This document shows positions 25,362 through 32,911 of a stretch of DNA of 64,000 nt, piece after piece; position 1 is the stretch's first letter; each line of letters begins with the position of its first letter. This DNA comes from Amycolatopsis eburnea (lineage in GTDB: Bacteria; Actinomycetota; Actinomycetes; Mycobacteriales; Pseudonocardiaceae), in NCBI RefSeq assembly GCF_003937945.1, contig NZ_RSEC01000063.1:430030-494029 (forward strand), in the 5' to 3' direction. The translations under genes were made by a program, and so were the position numbers. A model generated the notes under the pieces. That model ran no database searches and was not told the origin of the DNA. It saw only the letters and a program-made list of their open reading frames with translations.

Positions 25362-26987
25362 CGCGGTGGGGTGGCCGTCAGCCAGTTCCAGGTGGTCGCC
25401 GGACCAGTCGCGGCGCAGCCAGCGGTCGTGGGACGCGATGACCACCGCGCCCGGCGCCGTTTCGAGCGCCGCGAACAGTTCTTCCGCCAGGGTCAGCGAA
25501 ATGTGGTTCGTCGGCTCGTCGAGCAGGAGCACGTCCGGCGGTTCGGCGAGCAGGATCGCCAGCGCCAGCCGCCGCCGCTGCCCGACCGAAAGCGCGCCGA
25601 CGGGCTGCCGCAGGTCACGGGACGCCAGCAGGCCGAGCCGGCTCAGCGGGGGAGCGTCCTCGCCGAGGGCGTCCCGGTAGACGCGGGCCGCGGTCCGCTC
25701 CGGTTCGTCGAACGCGACGTCCTGCTCCAGCAACCCGACCCGCACGCCGTGTCCGAAGTGGACCGTGCCGGCGGCGGGTGCCAGCCGGCCGGCCAGCACC
25801 GAGAGCAGCGTCGACTTGCCCGCGCCGTTCCCGCCGGTGACGAGCAGCCGCGCCGAGCCCTCGACGTCCAGCCGCGGCAGGCTCAGCCGGCCCGGGACTT
25901 CCAGTCCGCGCACCGAAATCGCCGGTCCCTCGCCGCTCGCCCGGCCGGTGAGCTCCGCCCGGAACCGCAGCGGCGCCGGGGGTTTGCGGACCTGGTCGCG
26001 TTCCAGGTTCTCCAGCCGCTGCTCGGCGTCGCGCACCCGCCGCGAGATCGTCTTCTGCACGCGGGCGCCCTTGAAGGCGTGGATGAACTTGTCGTTGTCC
26101 CGCGGCCCGCGCCCGTAGGCGACGTTCCGCGCGGTGACCGCGACGGTCTCCCGCAGCTCCTTCAGCTCCTCCTGTTCTTCGGCGTAGCGCTGCTCCCACC
26201 GCGCGCGCTCGGCCTTCTTGTGGCCGAGGTAGTCGGAGTAGCTGCCGCCGTAGCGGACCGCGCCGCCGGCCTGCCGGTCCGCCGCGGCCGGGTCGAGGTC
26301 GACGATGTCGGTGCAGACGGCGTCGAGGAACACCCGGTCGTGCGAGGACAGCACGACGATCCCGGTCAGCTCGGCGAGGTGGCGTTCGAGGAAGGCCATC
26401 GCCGAGTCGTCGAGGTGGTTGGTCGGCTCGTCCAGCAGGAGCGTCGCCGGCTGCCGGACGAGCAGCGCGGCCAGCCCGAGCCGGGACCGCTGCCCGCCCG
26501 AAAGCGTGCCGAGCCGCCGGTCCGGTCCGACGCCGCCGAGGCCGAGCCCGTCGCAGACGAGCTTCGCGCGGCGGTCGGCGTCCCAGAGGTCGTGGACCTG
26601 CGCCCACTCCAGGACGCGGCCGTACTCCTCAAGCACGGCTTCGTCGTCGGGCCGGTCGGTCATCGCCGCGGTCAGCTCGTCGAGGCGGGCCGCGGCGGAC
26701 CGGATCTCGGCGAGGGCGTCGTCGAGCACATCGGCGAACGTCGCTTCGGCGCCGAAAGGCAGTTCCTGCAGCAGGAACCCGACGTCGGGGCCGCGGAGCA
26801 CCTCGCCGGAGCGCGGTTCTTCGAGCCCGGCGAGCAGGCGCAGCAGGGTGGACTTGCCGCTGCCGTTCTCGCCGACGAGGCCGAGCCGCTGCCCGGCCGA
26901 CGCGGTCAGCGAGACGCCGTCGAGCACCACGCGGGTGCCGTAGCCGAAGACGACGTCCTTGGCCTGCAGGGGAAAGAGGGTTGACAT
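25356..26987 (-). CDS. ABC-F ATPase, probable antibiotic-resistance ribosome protection
   Basis: A 543-residue protein with two ABC domains and no membrane segments, the ABC-F layout. Domain 1: Walker A GENGSGKS near residue 39, signature LSGGQRSR near 163, Walker B LLLDEPTNHLDD. Domain 2: Walker A GGNGAGKS, signature LSVGQRRRLA, LLLDEPTNHIS. The interdomain linker (about 230-335) is long and charged, as in ribosome-protecting members. ABC-F proteins bind the E site and can dislodge antibiotics. A MarR gene lies just upstream in the same direction, and the gap has a short leader ORF, which fits drug-inducible control. A translation-factor role like EttA is the alternative. Confidence 0.87.
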   Translation of the reverse strand: MSTLFPLQAKDVVFGYGTRVVLDGVSLTASAGQRLGLVGENGSGKSTLLRLLAGLEEPRSGEVLRGPDVGFLLQELPFGAEATFADVLDDALAEIRSAAARLDELTAAMTDRPDDEAVLEEYGRVLEWAQVHDLWDADRRAKLVCDGLGLGGVGPDRRLGTLSGGQRSRLGLAALLVRQPATLLLDEPTNHLDDSAMAFLERHLAELTGIVVLSSHDRVFLDAVCTDIVDLDPAAADRQAGGAVRYGGSYSDYLGHKKAERARWEQRYAEEQEELKELRETVAVTARNVAYGRGPRDNDKFIHAFKGARVQKTISRRVRDAEQRLENLERDQVRKPPAPLRFRAELTGRASGEGPAISVRGLEVPGRLSLPRLDVEGSARLLVTGGNGAGKSTLLSVLAGRLAPAAGTVHFGHGVRVGLLEQDVAFDEPERTAARVYRDALGEDAPPLSRLGLLASRDLRQPVGALSVGQRRRLALAILLAEPPDVLLLDEPTNHISLTLAEELFAALETAPGAVVIASHDRWLRRDWSGDHLELADGHPTAV

Positions 26988-27096
26988 TGCGCATCACCGG
27001 GCCCGATGAGAAGAAGCGGATACCCCGCCGGGCGTCGTGGCACGCGGGAGCGTCGGGCTCGACCGGGTGCCGCCTCGGAAGCGGGATGGGCTCGGT

Positions 27097-27148
27097 TCAG
27101 TTCTTCATAGTGAGAACAAGTTAACGCAACAACCGTAGAGTTAGTCAA
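27097..27148 (-). promoter_or_regulatory. probable promoter and mini-ORF leader of the ABC-F gene
   Basis: On the minus strand TTGACT (27148-27143) and TTAACT (27124-27119) are 18 bp apart and form a plausible vegetative promoter overlapping the end of the MarR gene. Ten bases later ATG AAG AAC TGA (27108-27097) is a three-codon leader ORF. About 109 nt of GC-rich leader follow before the ABC-F start. Drug-responsive ABC-F genes often use such leaders for attenuation; whether this one does is inference. Confidence 0.45.
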
Positions 27149-27621
27149 CGGGTTATGGCCTGCGTCACATCCGGCAGGTCGGCGGTCGACCGCTCGGCGG
27201 CCGCGGTGCCGTCGGTCAGGAACTCGAGCAGGGCCGTCAGCTGGCGGCGGTCGAAGCGCGCGAGCCGTTCGCCGACGAACCGGGCCATCGGCGCGTAGAG
27301 CTCGGCGAGTTCCGCCATCCGGTCGGGCAGCGGCCGGACGACGAGCCGGCGCCGGTCGGCCGGGTCCGGCGCGCGCTCGGCCAGCCGGTGCAGCGCCATC
27401 CGGTCGAGCAGCCGGGTGAACGCCCCGGTGGACATCCCGAGCAGGCCGGCCAGCTCGGTCGGGGAGTCGCTGACGCCGCCGTGGAGCAGGTGCAGGCAGT
27501 GCAGCTCGGTCGGGGTGACGCCCATCCGCTCGGCGACCGCGGCGTGGAAGAGCGCGGTCGAGCCCACGAACCGGGGGAGGGCGAGGGCGGCGGCGGTGGC
27601 GAGTTCGCGCTGGTCGGGCAA
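27145..27621 (-). CDS. MarR-family regulator
   Basis: A 158-residue MarR-type winged-helix protein. The DNA-binding region covers about residues 35-95: ELHCLHLLHG, then LAGLLGMSTGAFTRLLDRM as the recognition helix and the wing DPADRRRLVV. Terminal helices for dimerisation flank it. It is upstream of and co-oriented with the ABC-F gene and divergent from the ArsR/MFS pair, so it may control either. MarR proteins are commonly released from DNA by phenolics or antibiotics. The gap to ABC-F (157 bp) holds a separate promoter. Confidence 0.9.
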   Translation of the reverse strand: MPDQRELATAAALALPRFVGSTALFHAAVAERMGVTPTELHCLHLLHGGVSDSPTELAGLLGMSTGAFTRLLDRMALHRLAERAPDPADRRRLVVRPLPDRMAELAELYAPMARFVGERLARFDRRQLTALLEFLTDGTAAAERSTADLPDVTQAITR

Positions 27622-27696
27622 CGTCCATCCAAGGTCGGGTCACGGCGCAGTCACTGCCCTGGGCAGCTGCTGCGTGGCGAACGATAGCGCAGCCGG

Positions 27697-27754
27697 TTGA
27701 CAAAGCCGCAGGCGGGACCAAGTATGAAAGAACCCTTTCGAAACAACTCTTTCA
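27697..27754 (+). promoter_or_regulatory. arsR promoter region with TGAAAGA...TCTTTCA operator
   Basis: TTGACA at 27697-27702 is a consensus -35 box; AGTATG or TATGAA 18-20 bp later could serve as -10. TGAAAGA (27725-27731) and TCTTTCA (27748-27754) are perfect 7-bp inverted arms with a 16-bp spacer, sited 15 bp before the arsR start. The spacing fits an autoregulatory ArsR/HTH_20 site. Confidence 0.55.
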
Positions 27755-27769
27755 GAACTGGGGTGACCG

Positions 27770-28357
27770 ATGGCCGGGCTGCCGCCGCGCAAGCGGATCG
27801 AGGACGTCGAGCTGCTGCGCGCGCTGGCGCACCCGCTGCGCTCGGCGCTGCTCAACCACCTGACCGCCGTCGGCCCGCGCACCGCGAGCGAGTGCGCGGA
27901 AGCGGTGGGCTCGACGGCGTCGAACTGCAGCTGGCACCTGCGGCAGCTCGCGCAGTACGGGCTCGTCGAGCGGGCCGACGCCGAAGACGGCCGCGAACGC
28001 CCGTGGCGCGCCCGGCAGGTCGGCCTCGAGGTGGGGGAGCTGGCCGAGGACCCGGCCCACCGCGCCGCGCAGCTCGGCGTGGTCGGCGCGACGCTGAGCC
28101 ACGAGCAGGAGCTGACCCAGCGGTACCTGGACTCCCTCGACGACCTCGACCCCGCCTGGCGCGCCGCGACCGGGATGTCGACGTACGCGCTGCGCGTCAC
28201 GCCCGCGGAGCTGACCCGGCTGACCGAGGCGATCGACGCGCTGGTCCGGCCGTACGTCGGCGCGATCCGGACCGACGCGCCGGCCGACGCCGGATCGGTG
28301 CACCTCGGCCTCCGCGCGTTCCCGCGCATCGAACATTCGGGGAAGGCGGAGGCGTGA
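27770..28357 (+). CDS. ArsR-type winged-helix regulator (HTH_20)
   Basis: A 195-residue regulator whose winged helix is at about residues 12-95 (LLRALAHPLRSALLNHLTAV, then ASECAEAVGSTASNCSWHLR). The C-terminal 100 residues are helical and lack the Cys-rich metal site of classical ArsR, so it probably senses an organic ligand or partner. Its stop overlaps the downstream MFS start as GTGA. This HTH_20-MFS pairing is common in actinomycetes and usually means the regulator controls the transporter. Confidence 0.9.
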   Translation: MAGLPPRKRIEDVELLRALAHPLRSALLNHLTAVGPRTASECAEAVGSTASNCSWHLRQLAQYGLVERADAEDGRERPWRARQVGLEVGELAEDPAHRAAQLGVVGATLSHEQELTQRYLDSLDDLDPAWRAATGMSTYALRVTPAELTRLTEAIDALVRPYVGAIRTDAPADAGSVHLGLRAFPRIEHSGKAEA

Positions 28358-29616
28358 AACAGCTGCTGGGGGTGCCCGCGTTCGCGCGGCTGTGGGTGGC
28401 GGCGTTCTTCGGCGAGACCGCCGAGTGGATGCTGCAGGTGGCCTTGCCGGTCTACGTCTTCCAGCGCACCGGCTCCGCCGCGACGACGGCGCTGAGCATC
28501 GTGCTCGGCCTGCTGCCCGCGGTGCTGCTGAGCCCGGTCGCCGGCGTCGTCGCCGACCGCTGGAACCGCCGCGCCGTGCTGTTCGGCGTCTGCTGCGGGC
28601 TCGGGGTCGTGGCGCTCCCGCTGCTGGCCGAGCCCGCCGTTCCGGTGGTCTACGCCGTGATGGCCGCGCAGGCGGCGCTGGCGTCGGTGTTCGAGCCGGC
28701 GCGCAACGCGCTCGTCCCGGAGCTGGTCGGCGTCGCCGACGTGACCGGGGCCAACGGGCTGATGAGCGTGAACGGCAGCGTCGCCCGGCTCGCCGGCGGC
28801 TGGGCGGGCGGCGCACTGCTGGGCTTCGGCGGGCTCGCCGACGTCATCACGGGCTACCTCGTCGTCCTCGTGGTCGCCGCGGCGCTGCTGGCCAAGCCGT
28901 TCCGGCGGGTGGCCGCGCCCGTGCCCGCCGCCGCACGCGAACCCGTCGTCCGGGCCTGGCTGGACGGTCTGCGGGAGCTGACGCGCGACCGGCGGCTGTG
29001 GCGCACCGGCCTCGCGCTGGTGTGCACGTCGCTGGCGCAGGGCATGTTCCTGGTGCTGTTCGTGGTGTACGTCTTCGACGTGCTCGGCGGCAGTGAAGCC
29101 GACGCGGGCCTGCTGCGCGGCGTGCAGGCGATCGGCGGGCTGGCCGCCGGCTTCGCGCTGGCGACCGTGGCGCGGCGGGTGGCGCCCACGGCGTTGCTCG
29201 GGTGGGGCTCGCTGGCGATGGGCGTTCTGTCCGCGGTGATCTGGAACCTGTCGCCGGCGACGACGGCGCTGGGCGTGTACGTCGGGTTGTTCGCCCTCGC
29301 CGGCGCGCCGGGCGTGGTCGTCGGCGCCGGGGCGCTGTCGGAGATCCAGAGCGTGGTCACCCCGGAACGCGCCGGGCGGGTGCTGAGCACGACGTTCGCC
29401 GTCATGGCCACCTGCACGACCGCCGGCGCGCTGCTGGCGGGCGCCCTCGTCGCGGTGACCGGGCCCGCGGTGCTGCTGAACGCGCAAGCCGGGGTCTACG
29501 TGCTCGCGGGCGTGCTCATGCTGGCCCGGATTCGCAGGTTTCGCGAAGTCCCCGTGAACGCGGTGGCTACGGTGGAGGGGTGCCGCACCTCTTCGCCACC
29601 AGCGACCTCCACGTGA
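28354..29616 (+). CDS. MFS transporter (enterobactin exporter/tetracycline-like type)
   Basis: A 420-residue, 12-helix MFS protein resembling the EntS/MFS_3 group. It begins VKQLLGVPAFARLWVAAFFG and has motif A as GVVADRWNRRAVLFG near residues 63-77. MSVNGSVARLAGGWAGGALL near 138 and a long cytoplasmic loop at about 190-210 are typical. The GTG start 28354 overlaps the arsR stop. The 3' end overlaps the metallophosphoesterase gene by 37 bp in another frame; the last 15 residues are therefore probably an unstructured tail. The likely role is efflux of a small molecule. Confidence 0.88.
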   Translation: MKQLLGVPAFARLWVAAFFGETAEWMLQVALPVYVFQRTGSAATTALSIVLGLLPAVLLSPVAGVVADRWNRRAVLFGVCCGLGVVALPLLAEPAVPVVYAVMAAQAALASVFEPARNALVPELVGVADVTGANGLMSVNGSVARLAGGWAGGALLGFGGLADVITGYLVVLVVAAALLAKPFRRVAAPVPAAAREPVVRAWLDGLRELTRDRRLWRTGLALVCTSLAQGMFLVLFVVYVFDVLGGSEADAGLLRGVQAIGGLAAGFALATVARRVAPTALLGWGSLAMGVLSAVIWNLSPATTALGVYVGLFALAGAPGVVVGAGALSEIQSVVTPERAGRVLSTTFAVMATCTTAGALLAGALVAVTGPAVLLNAQAGVYVLAGVLMLARIRRFREVPVNAVATVEGCRTSSPPATST

Positions 29617-30413
29617 CCCACGAGGGCAACGCCCCGATCCTCGACTCGGTCGTCCCCGAGACGGCGGACGACTGGCTGCTCGTCGCCGGCGACGTGGCCG
29701 AGCGCGCGGACGCCACCATCGGGACGCTGAAGACCCTGCGGGGACGGTTCGCGAAGGTCGTCTGGGTGCCGGGCAACCACGAGCTGTGGACCACGAACAA
29801 CGACCCGTGCCAGCTGCGCGGCCAGGCTCGGTACGAGCACCTCGTCGAGCGGTGCCGCGAGATCGGCGTCCTGACCCCGGAGGACGAGTACCCGGTCTGG
29901 GAGCACGGTGCGCGGCCGCTGACCATCGCGCCGCTGTTCCTGCTCTACGACTACAGCTGGCGGACCCCGGAGGCCGAGGGCAAGCCCCTGGAGGAGGCCC
30001 TGCGCCAGGCGCGCGAGGCCGGCGTCGTCTGCACCGACGAGTACTTCCTGCACCCGGACCCGTACCCGAGCCGGCAGGCGTGGTGCGCGGAGCGGCTGAA
30101 GATCAGCACCGAACGCCTCGACGCGATCCCCGAGGACCACGGCACGATCCTGATGTCGCACTGGCCCCTGCACCGCCACCCGACGGCGCCGCTGTACTGG
30201 CCGGAGTTCGCGCTGTGGTGCGGTTCGACGAAGACCGAGGACTGGCACGTGCGGTACCGGGCCGAGATCGCGGTGTACGGCCACCTGCACATCCCGCGCA
30301 CGACCGAGGCCGACGGGGTGCGGTTCGAAGAGGTGTCGCTGGGTTACCCGCGGGAGTGGCGGAAGCGGGCGCGGGGCGCGGTACCGATGCGCCGCATCCT
30401 CTGGCCGTCCTGA
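29580..30413 (+). CDS. calcineurin-like metallophosphoesterase
   Basis: A 277-residue metallophosphoesterase with all signature blocks: SDLHVTHEGN near residue 8 (D-x-H), VAGDVAER near 37 (GD), VPGNHELW near 63 (GNHE), SHWPLHRHP near 193 and YGHLHIPR near 234 (GHxH). The active site should hold two metal ions and hydrolyse phosphomono- or diesters; the substrate is unknown. GTG 29580 gives VPHLFATSDLH, the usual N-terminus, and overlaps the MFS gene by 37 bp. A 26-bp palindrome follows the stop after 7 bp. Confidence 0.92.
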   Translation: MPHLFATSDLHVTHEGNAPILDSVVPETADDWLLVAGDVAERADATIGTLKTLRGRFAKVVWVPGNHELWTTNNDPCQLRGQARYEHLVERCREIGVLTPEDEYPVWEHGARPLTIAPLFLLYDYSWRTPEAEGKPLEEALRQAREAGVVCTDEYFLHPDPYPSRQAWCAERLKISTERLDAIPEDHGTILMSHWPLHRHPTAPLYWPEFALWCGSTKTEDWHVRYRAEIAVYGHLHIPRTTEADGVRFEEVSLGYPREWRKRARGAVPMRRILWPS

Positions 30414-30420
30414 CGCCGGA

Positions 30421-30446
30421 GCGTAGCTTTCACGTGAAAGCTACGC
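30421..30446. terminator. 26-bp perfect palindrome between convergent genes
   Basis: The two 13-bp halves (30421-30433, 30434-30446) are exact reverse complements; the first is GCGTAGCTTTCAC. The whole sequence is identical to the core of the palindrome at 25305-25346, five kilobases away. It fills the gap between the metallophosphoesterase and CGNR genes and ends one base before the latter's stop. Confidence 0.8.
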
Positions 30447-30447
30447 G

Positions 30448-30993
30448 TCACCGTTCGGTGCGGCGCCGTTCCCGCAGGGCACGCACTCGGCCGCGGCTCG
30501 CGCACGCCGGGGACGGGCACCAGCGCCGGCGGCCGCCCGGGTCCGCGAACACGCCTCGGCAGTCCTGCTCCGGACAGGCGCGCAGGTCGTGCCGCAGAGG
30601 TCCGGTGAGCCAGTCCGCCGCTTGGTGGGCCAGCCGCGAGAAGGCGGCGGACGCCGTCGGCGGGGCGCTGCGGTGCAGGCGATCGAGTGCGGCCAGGTGC
30701 ACCGGCTCCGGTTTCAAGAACCGCGTCAGCGCTGAGACCTGCTCGGCGGTCGGCGCGACGCCGTCCACCGCGCCCAGGGCGAGCGGCCGCAGCGCCTCCC
30801 GAAGCTCGTGGGCGGTGGCCAGGTCGAAGCCGGTCACCGGCACCTGCGGGGTCAGCTCCACGAGGGCGAACCACTCGCGCAGCCGCTCCACGGTCGGGAG
30901 GCGCTCGATCGGGTGCGGTCCGAAGTGGCGGCCGCGGGTGGCGAGCAGGTTCAGCCACGGTGCGCCCATGTCGAGGCGGAAGTCTTCCGGCAC
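30448..30993 (-). CDS. CGNR-type zinc-finger regulator (ABATE domain), variant finger
   Basis: A 181-residue protein with the layout of ABATE/CGNR stress regulators: an N-terminal ligand-binding ABATE-like domain beginning FRLDMGAPWLNLLATRG, and a C-terminal treble-clef-type finger from about residue 140. The four zinc ligands are visible as CPEQDC and WCPSPAC. The motif that names the family is altered: after the fourth Cys the sequence is CASRGRVR rather than CGNR-x-K. It is divergent from the phosphotriesterase-like gene across a 38-bp gap that contains a perfect palindrome, so it probably controls that gene and itself. Confidence 0.83.
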   Translation of the reverse strand: MPEDFRLDMGAPWLNLLATRGRHFGPHPIERLPTVERLREWFALVELTPQVPVTGFDLATAHELREALRPLALGAVDGVAPTAEQVSALTRFLKPEPVHLAALDRLHRSAPPTASAAFSRLAHQAADWLTGPLRHDLRACPEQDCRGVFADPGGRRRWCPSPACASRGRVRALRERRRTER

Positions 30994-31002
30994 CTCGTCA
31001 GC

Positions 31003-31021
31003 GTAACGGGTGAGCCGTTAC
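31003..31021. promoter_or_regulatory. 19-bp palindrome between the CGNR regulator and hydrolase genes
   Basis: GTAACGG-GTGAG-CCGTTAC has perfect 7-bp arms. It occupies the centre of the 38-bp divergent gap, 9 bp from the regulator start and 10 bp from the hydrolase start. It is the natural operator candidate for the CGNR-type protein encoded beside it. Confidence 0.6.
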
Positions 31022-31031
31022 ACTCGGCGGG

Positions 31032-31967
31032 GTGACTGGGGAACCCAAGGTGCGCACGCTGCTCGGCGACATCGATCCGGCCGCGCTCGGCGTCACCGAC
31101 TCGCACGACCACCTCTTCTTCGCCTCGAAACTCCTCCCGGGCGAGGAGCTGGACAGCACGGAAGCTGCCCTCGAACAGCTGATCCGGTTCCGGGCCGCCG
31201 GCGGGGCGAGCGTGGTGCAGTGGACGCCGTTCGGGCTGGGCCGCCGGACGCGGGAACTCGCCCGGTTCTCGCGGGAGACCGGGGTGCACGTCGTCGCGGC
31301 GACCGGGCTGCACCGGGCCGCGCACTACTCGCCCGCGTTCCTCCACCAGGTGGTCGACGACCTGGTCCGGCTCTTCGTCGCCGACCTCGTCGAGGGCACC
31401 GGGCCCGCCGACCTGCCGGAGGACACGCGGGAGCACCGGGCGGGGCTGATCAAGGTGGCGGGCGCGTTCCACACGATCGACGCGCACGCCCGCACGACGC
31501 TGACCGCCGCCGCGGTGGCGCACGGAGAAACCGGTGCGCCGATCGCCGTCCACCTGGAACACGGCACCGCCGGGCTCGAGATCGCCGAGCTGCTGTGCGG
31601 GACCCTCGGCGTGCCCGCCGACCGGGTGATCCTCGGGCACCTGAACCGGCACCCGGAGCCGCGGATCCAGCGCGAGATCGCGGAAACCGGCGTCTTCCTT
31701 GCCTTCGACGGGCCGTCCCTGGCCAACCGCGCCACCGACTGGCGGCTCGCGGACTGCCTCGAAGCGCTCGTCGGCGCCGGGCACGGCGGTCAGCTGCTGC
31801 TGGGCGGCGACACGACGACCGCCACGGCCCGCCGGGAGCCCGGTGGCCTGCCGTACCTGCTCACGACGCTGGCCCCGTGGCTGACGAAGCTGCTGGGTGG
31901 TGACGTCGTCACGGCCATGCTGGTGGCGAATCCCGCCCGGGCGTTCGCCACCAGCTGGCGCGGGTGA
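31032..31967 (+). CDS. phosphotriesterase-family amidohydrolase
   Basis: A 311-residue (beta/alpha)8 metal hydrolase of the phosphotriesterase (PHP/PTE) group. Metal ligands are visible: TDSHDHLF near residue 22 (HxH), the bridging Lys in GLIKVAGAF near 140, His in VHLEHGTAG near 173, His in ILGHLNRHP near 201 and Asp in LLGGDTTT near 260. Family members are lactonases or phosphotriesterases; the substrate is unknown. The N-terminus starts VRTLLGDIDPAALG as usual. It is divergently transcribed from a CGNR-type regulator, which suggests induction by its substrate. Confidence 0.9.
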   Translation: MTGEPKVRTLLGDIDPAALGVTDSHDHLFFASKLLPGEELDSTEAALEQLIRFRAAGGASVVQWTPFGLGRRTRELARFSRETGVHVVAATGLHRAAHYSPAFLHQVVDDLVRLFVADLVEGTGPADLPEDTREHRAGLIKVAGAFHTIDAHARTTLTAAAVAHGETGAPIAVHLEHGTAGLEIAELLCGTLGVPADRVILGHLNRHPEPRIQREIAETGVFLAFDGPSLANRATDWRLADCLEALVGAGHGGQLLLGGDTTTATARREPGGLPYLLTTLAPWLTKLLGGDVVTAMLVANPARAFATSWRG

Positions 31968-32873
31968 CTAGCGCAGGCCGAAGCCTTCCTGTCCGCCGCC
32001 TCGGCCGCGGCGGCGCAGGTAGCGTTCGAACTCCGCGGCGATCTTGTCGCCGCTGACGTCCTGTTCGGCGACCTCGCTCTGCGCGTCGCCGCGCTCTTCG
32101 AGGCCGCGGACGTACTCGCTGATCTCTTCGTCCTCGTCGGCCATCTCGCTGACCGTGCGCTGCCACTCCTCGGCCTGCTCCGGCAGCGCGCCGAGCGGGA
32201 TCTCGACGTCGAGGATGTCCTCCAGCTTGTGCAGCAGCGCCAGCGTCGCCTTCGGGGACGGCGGGTGCGACACGTAGTGCGGCACCGCCGCCCAGATCGA
32301 CACGGCCGGGATGCCCGCCTGCACGCAGTAGTCCTGCAGGATCCCGACGATGCCGGTCGGGCCCTGGTAGTTGTTCAGGTCGAGGCCGTAGAGCGACGCG
32401 GTGTCCTTGTCGTACGCCGTCCCGGTGACCGGGACCGGCCGCGTGTGCGCGGTGTCGGCGAGCAGCGCGCCGAGCGTCACGACGGTCGCGATGTCCAGCT
32501 GCTTGATGTGCTCCAGCAGCTCCGCGCAGAACGCGCGCCAGCGCATGTTCGGCTCGGGGCCCTGGACGAGGACCACGTCGCGGTCGAACCCGTCGGGGCG
32601 GCACACCGACAGCGTTGTCGTCGGCCAGTCCACCCGGCGGGTGACGCCGTCCACCATCCGGACGGTCGGGCGGCTGACCTGGAAGTCGTAGTAGTCGTCG
32701 GGCTCCAGTTCGGCCAGGGGCGTGGCGTCCCAGTTCAGCTGCAGGTGCTCCACCGCGCGGCTGGCCGCGTCGCCGGCGTCGTTCCAGCCTTCGAAGGCGA
32801 CGACCATCAACGGTCGGGTGGGTTCGGGGCGGTCGCCGGGCGGCCGCGGGGTCTCGTCGACGGGCTCACTCAC
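31968..32873 (-). CDS. PAC2-family proteasome-assembly-chaperone-like protein (Rv2125-like)
   Basis: A 301-residue PAC2-domain protein. Characteristic segments are MVVAFEGWNDAGDAASRAVE near residues 24-43 and FQVSRPTVRMVDGVTRRVDW near 68-87; the middle has VTLGALLADTAHTRPVPVTG. PAC2 proteins are related to eukaryotic proteasome assembly chaperones, and the actinobacterial one lies beside metH as in mycobacteria (Rv2125/Rv2124c). A link with the proteasome genes 15 kb away is tempting but unproven. The C-terminus is acidic and helical, then ends in a Gly/Arg-rich tail. It abuts the stop of the amidohydrolase gene. Confidence 0.88.
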   Translation of the reverse strand: MSEPVDETPRPPGDRPEPTRPLMVVAFEGWNDAGDAASRAVEHLQLNWDATPLAELEPDDYYDFQVSRPTVRMVDGVTRRVDWPTTTLSVCRPDGFDRDVVLVQGPEPNMRWRAFCAELLEHIKQLDIATVVTLGALLADTAHTRPVPVTGTAYDKDTASLYGLDLNNYQGPTGIVGILQDYCVQAGIPAVSIWAAVPHYVSHPPSPKATLALLHKLEDILDVEIPLGALPEQAEEWQRTVSEMADEDEEISEYVRGLEERGDAQSEVAEQDVSGDKIAAEFERYLRRRGRGGGQEGFGLR

Positions 32874-32911
32874 CGGACCAGCCTACGACCACCGGCCTTA
32901 CCCTGTTCAGC

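Noticed and set aside
32874..32911. Cobalamin riboswitch before metH
   Set aside because: Only 38 bp separate metH from the divergent PAC2 gene, too short for the element and without its conserved box.
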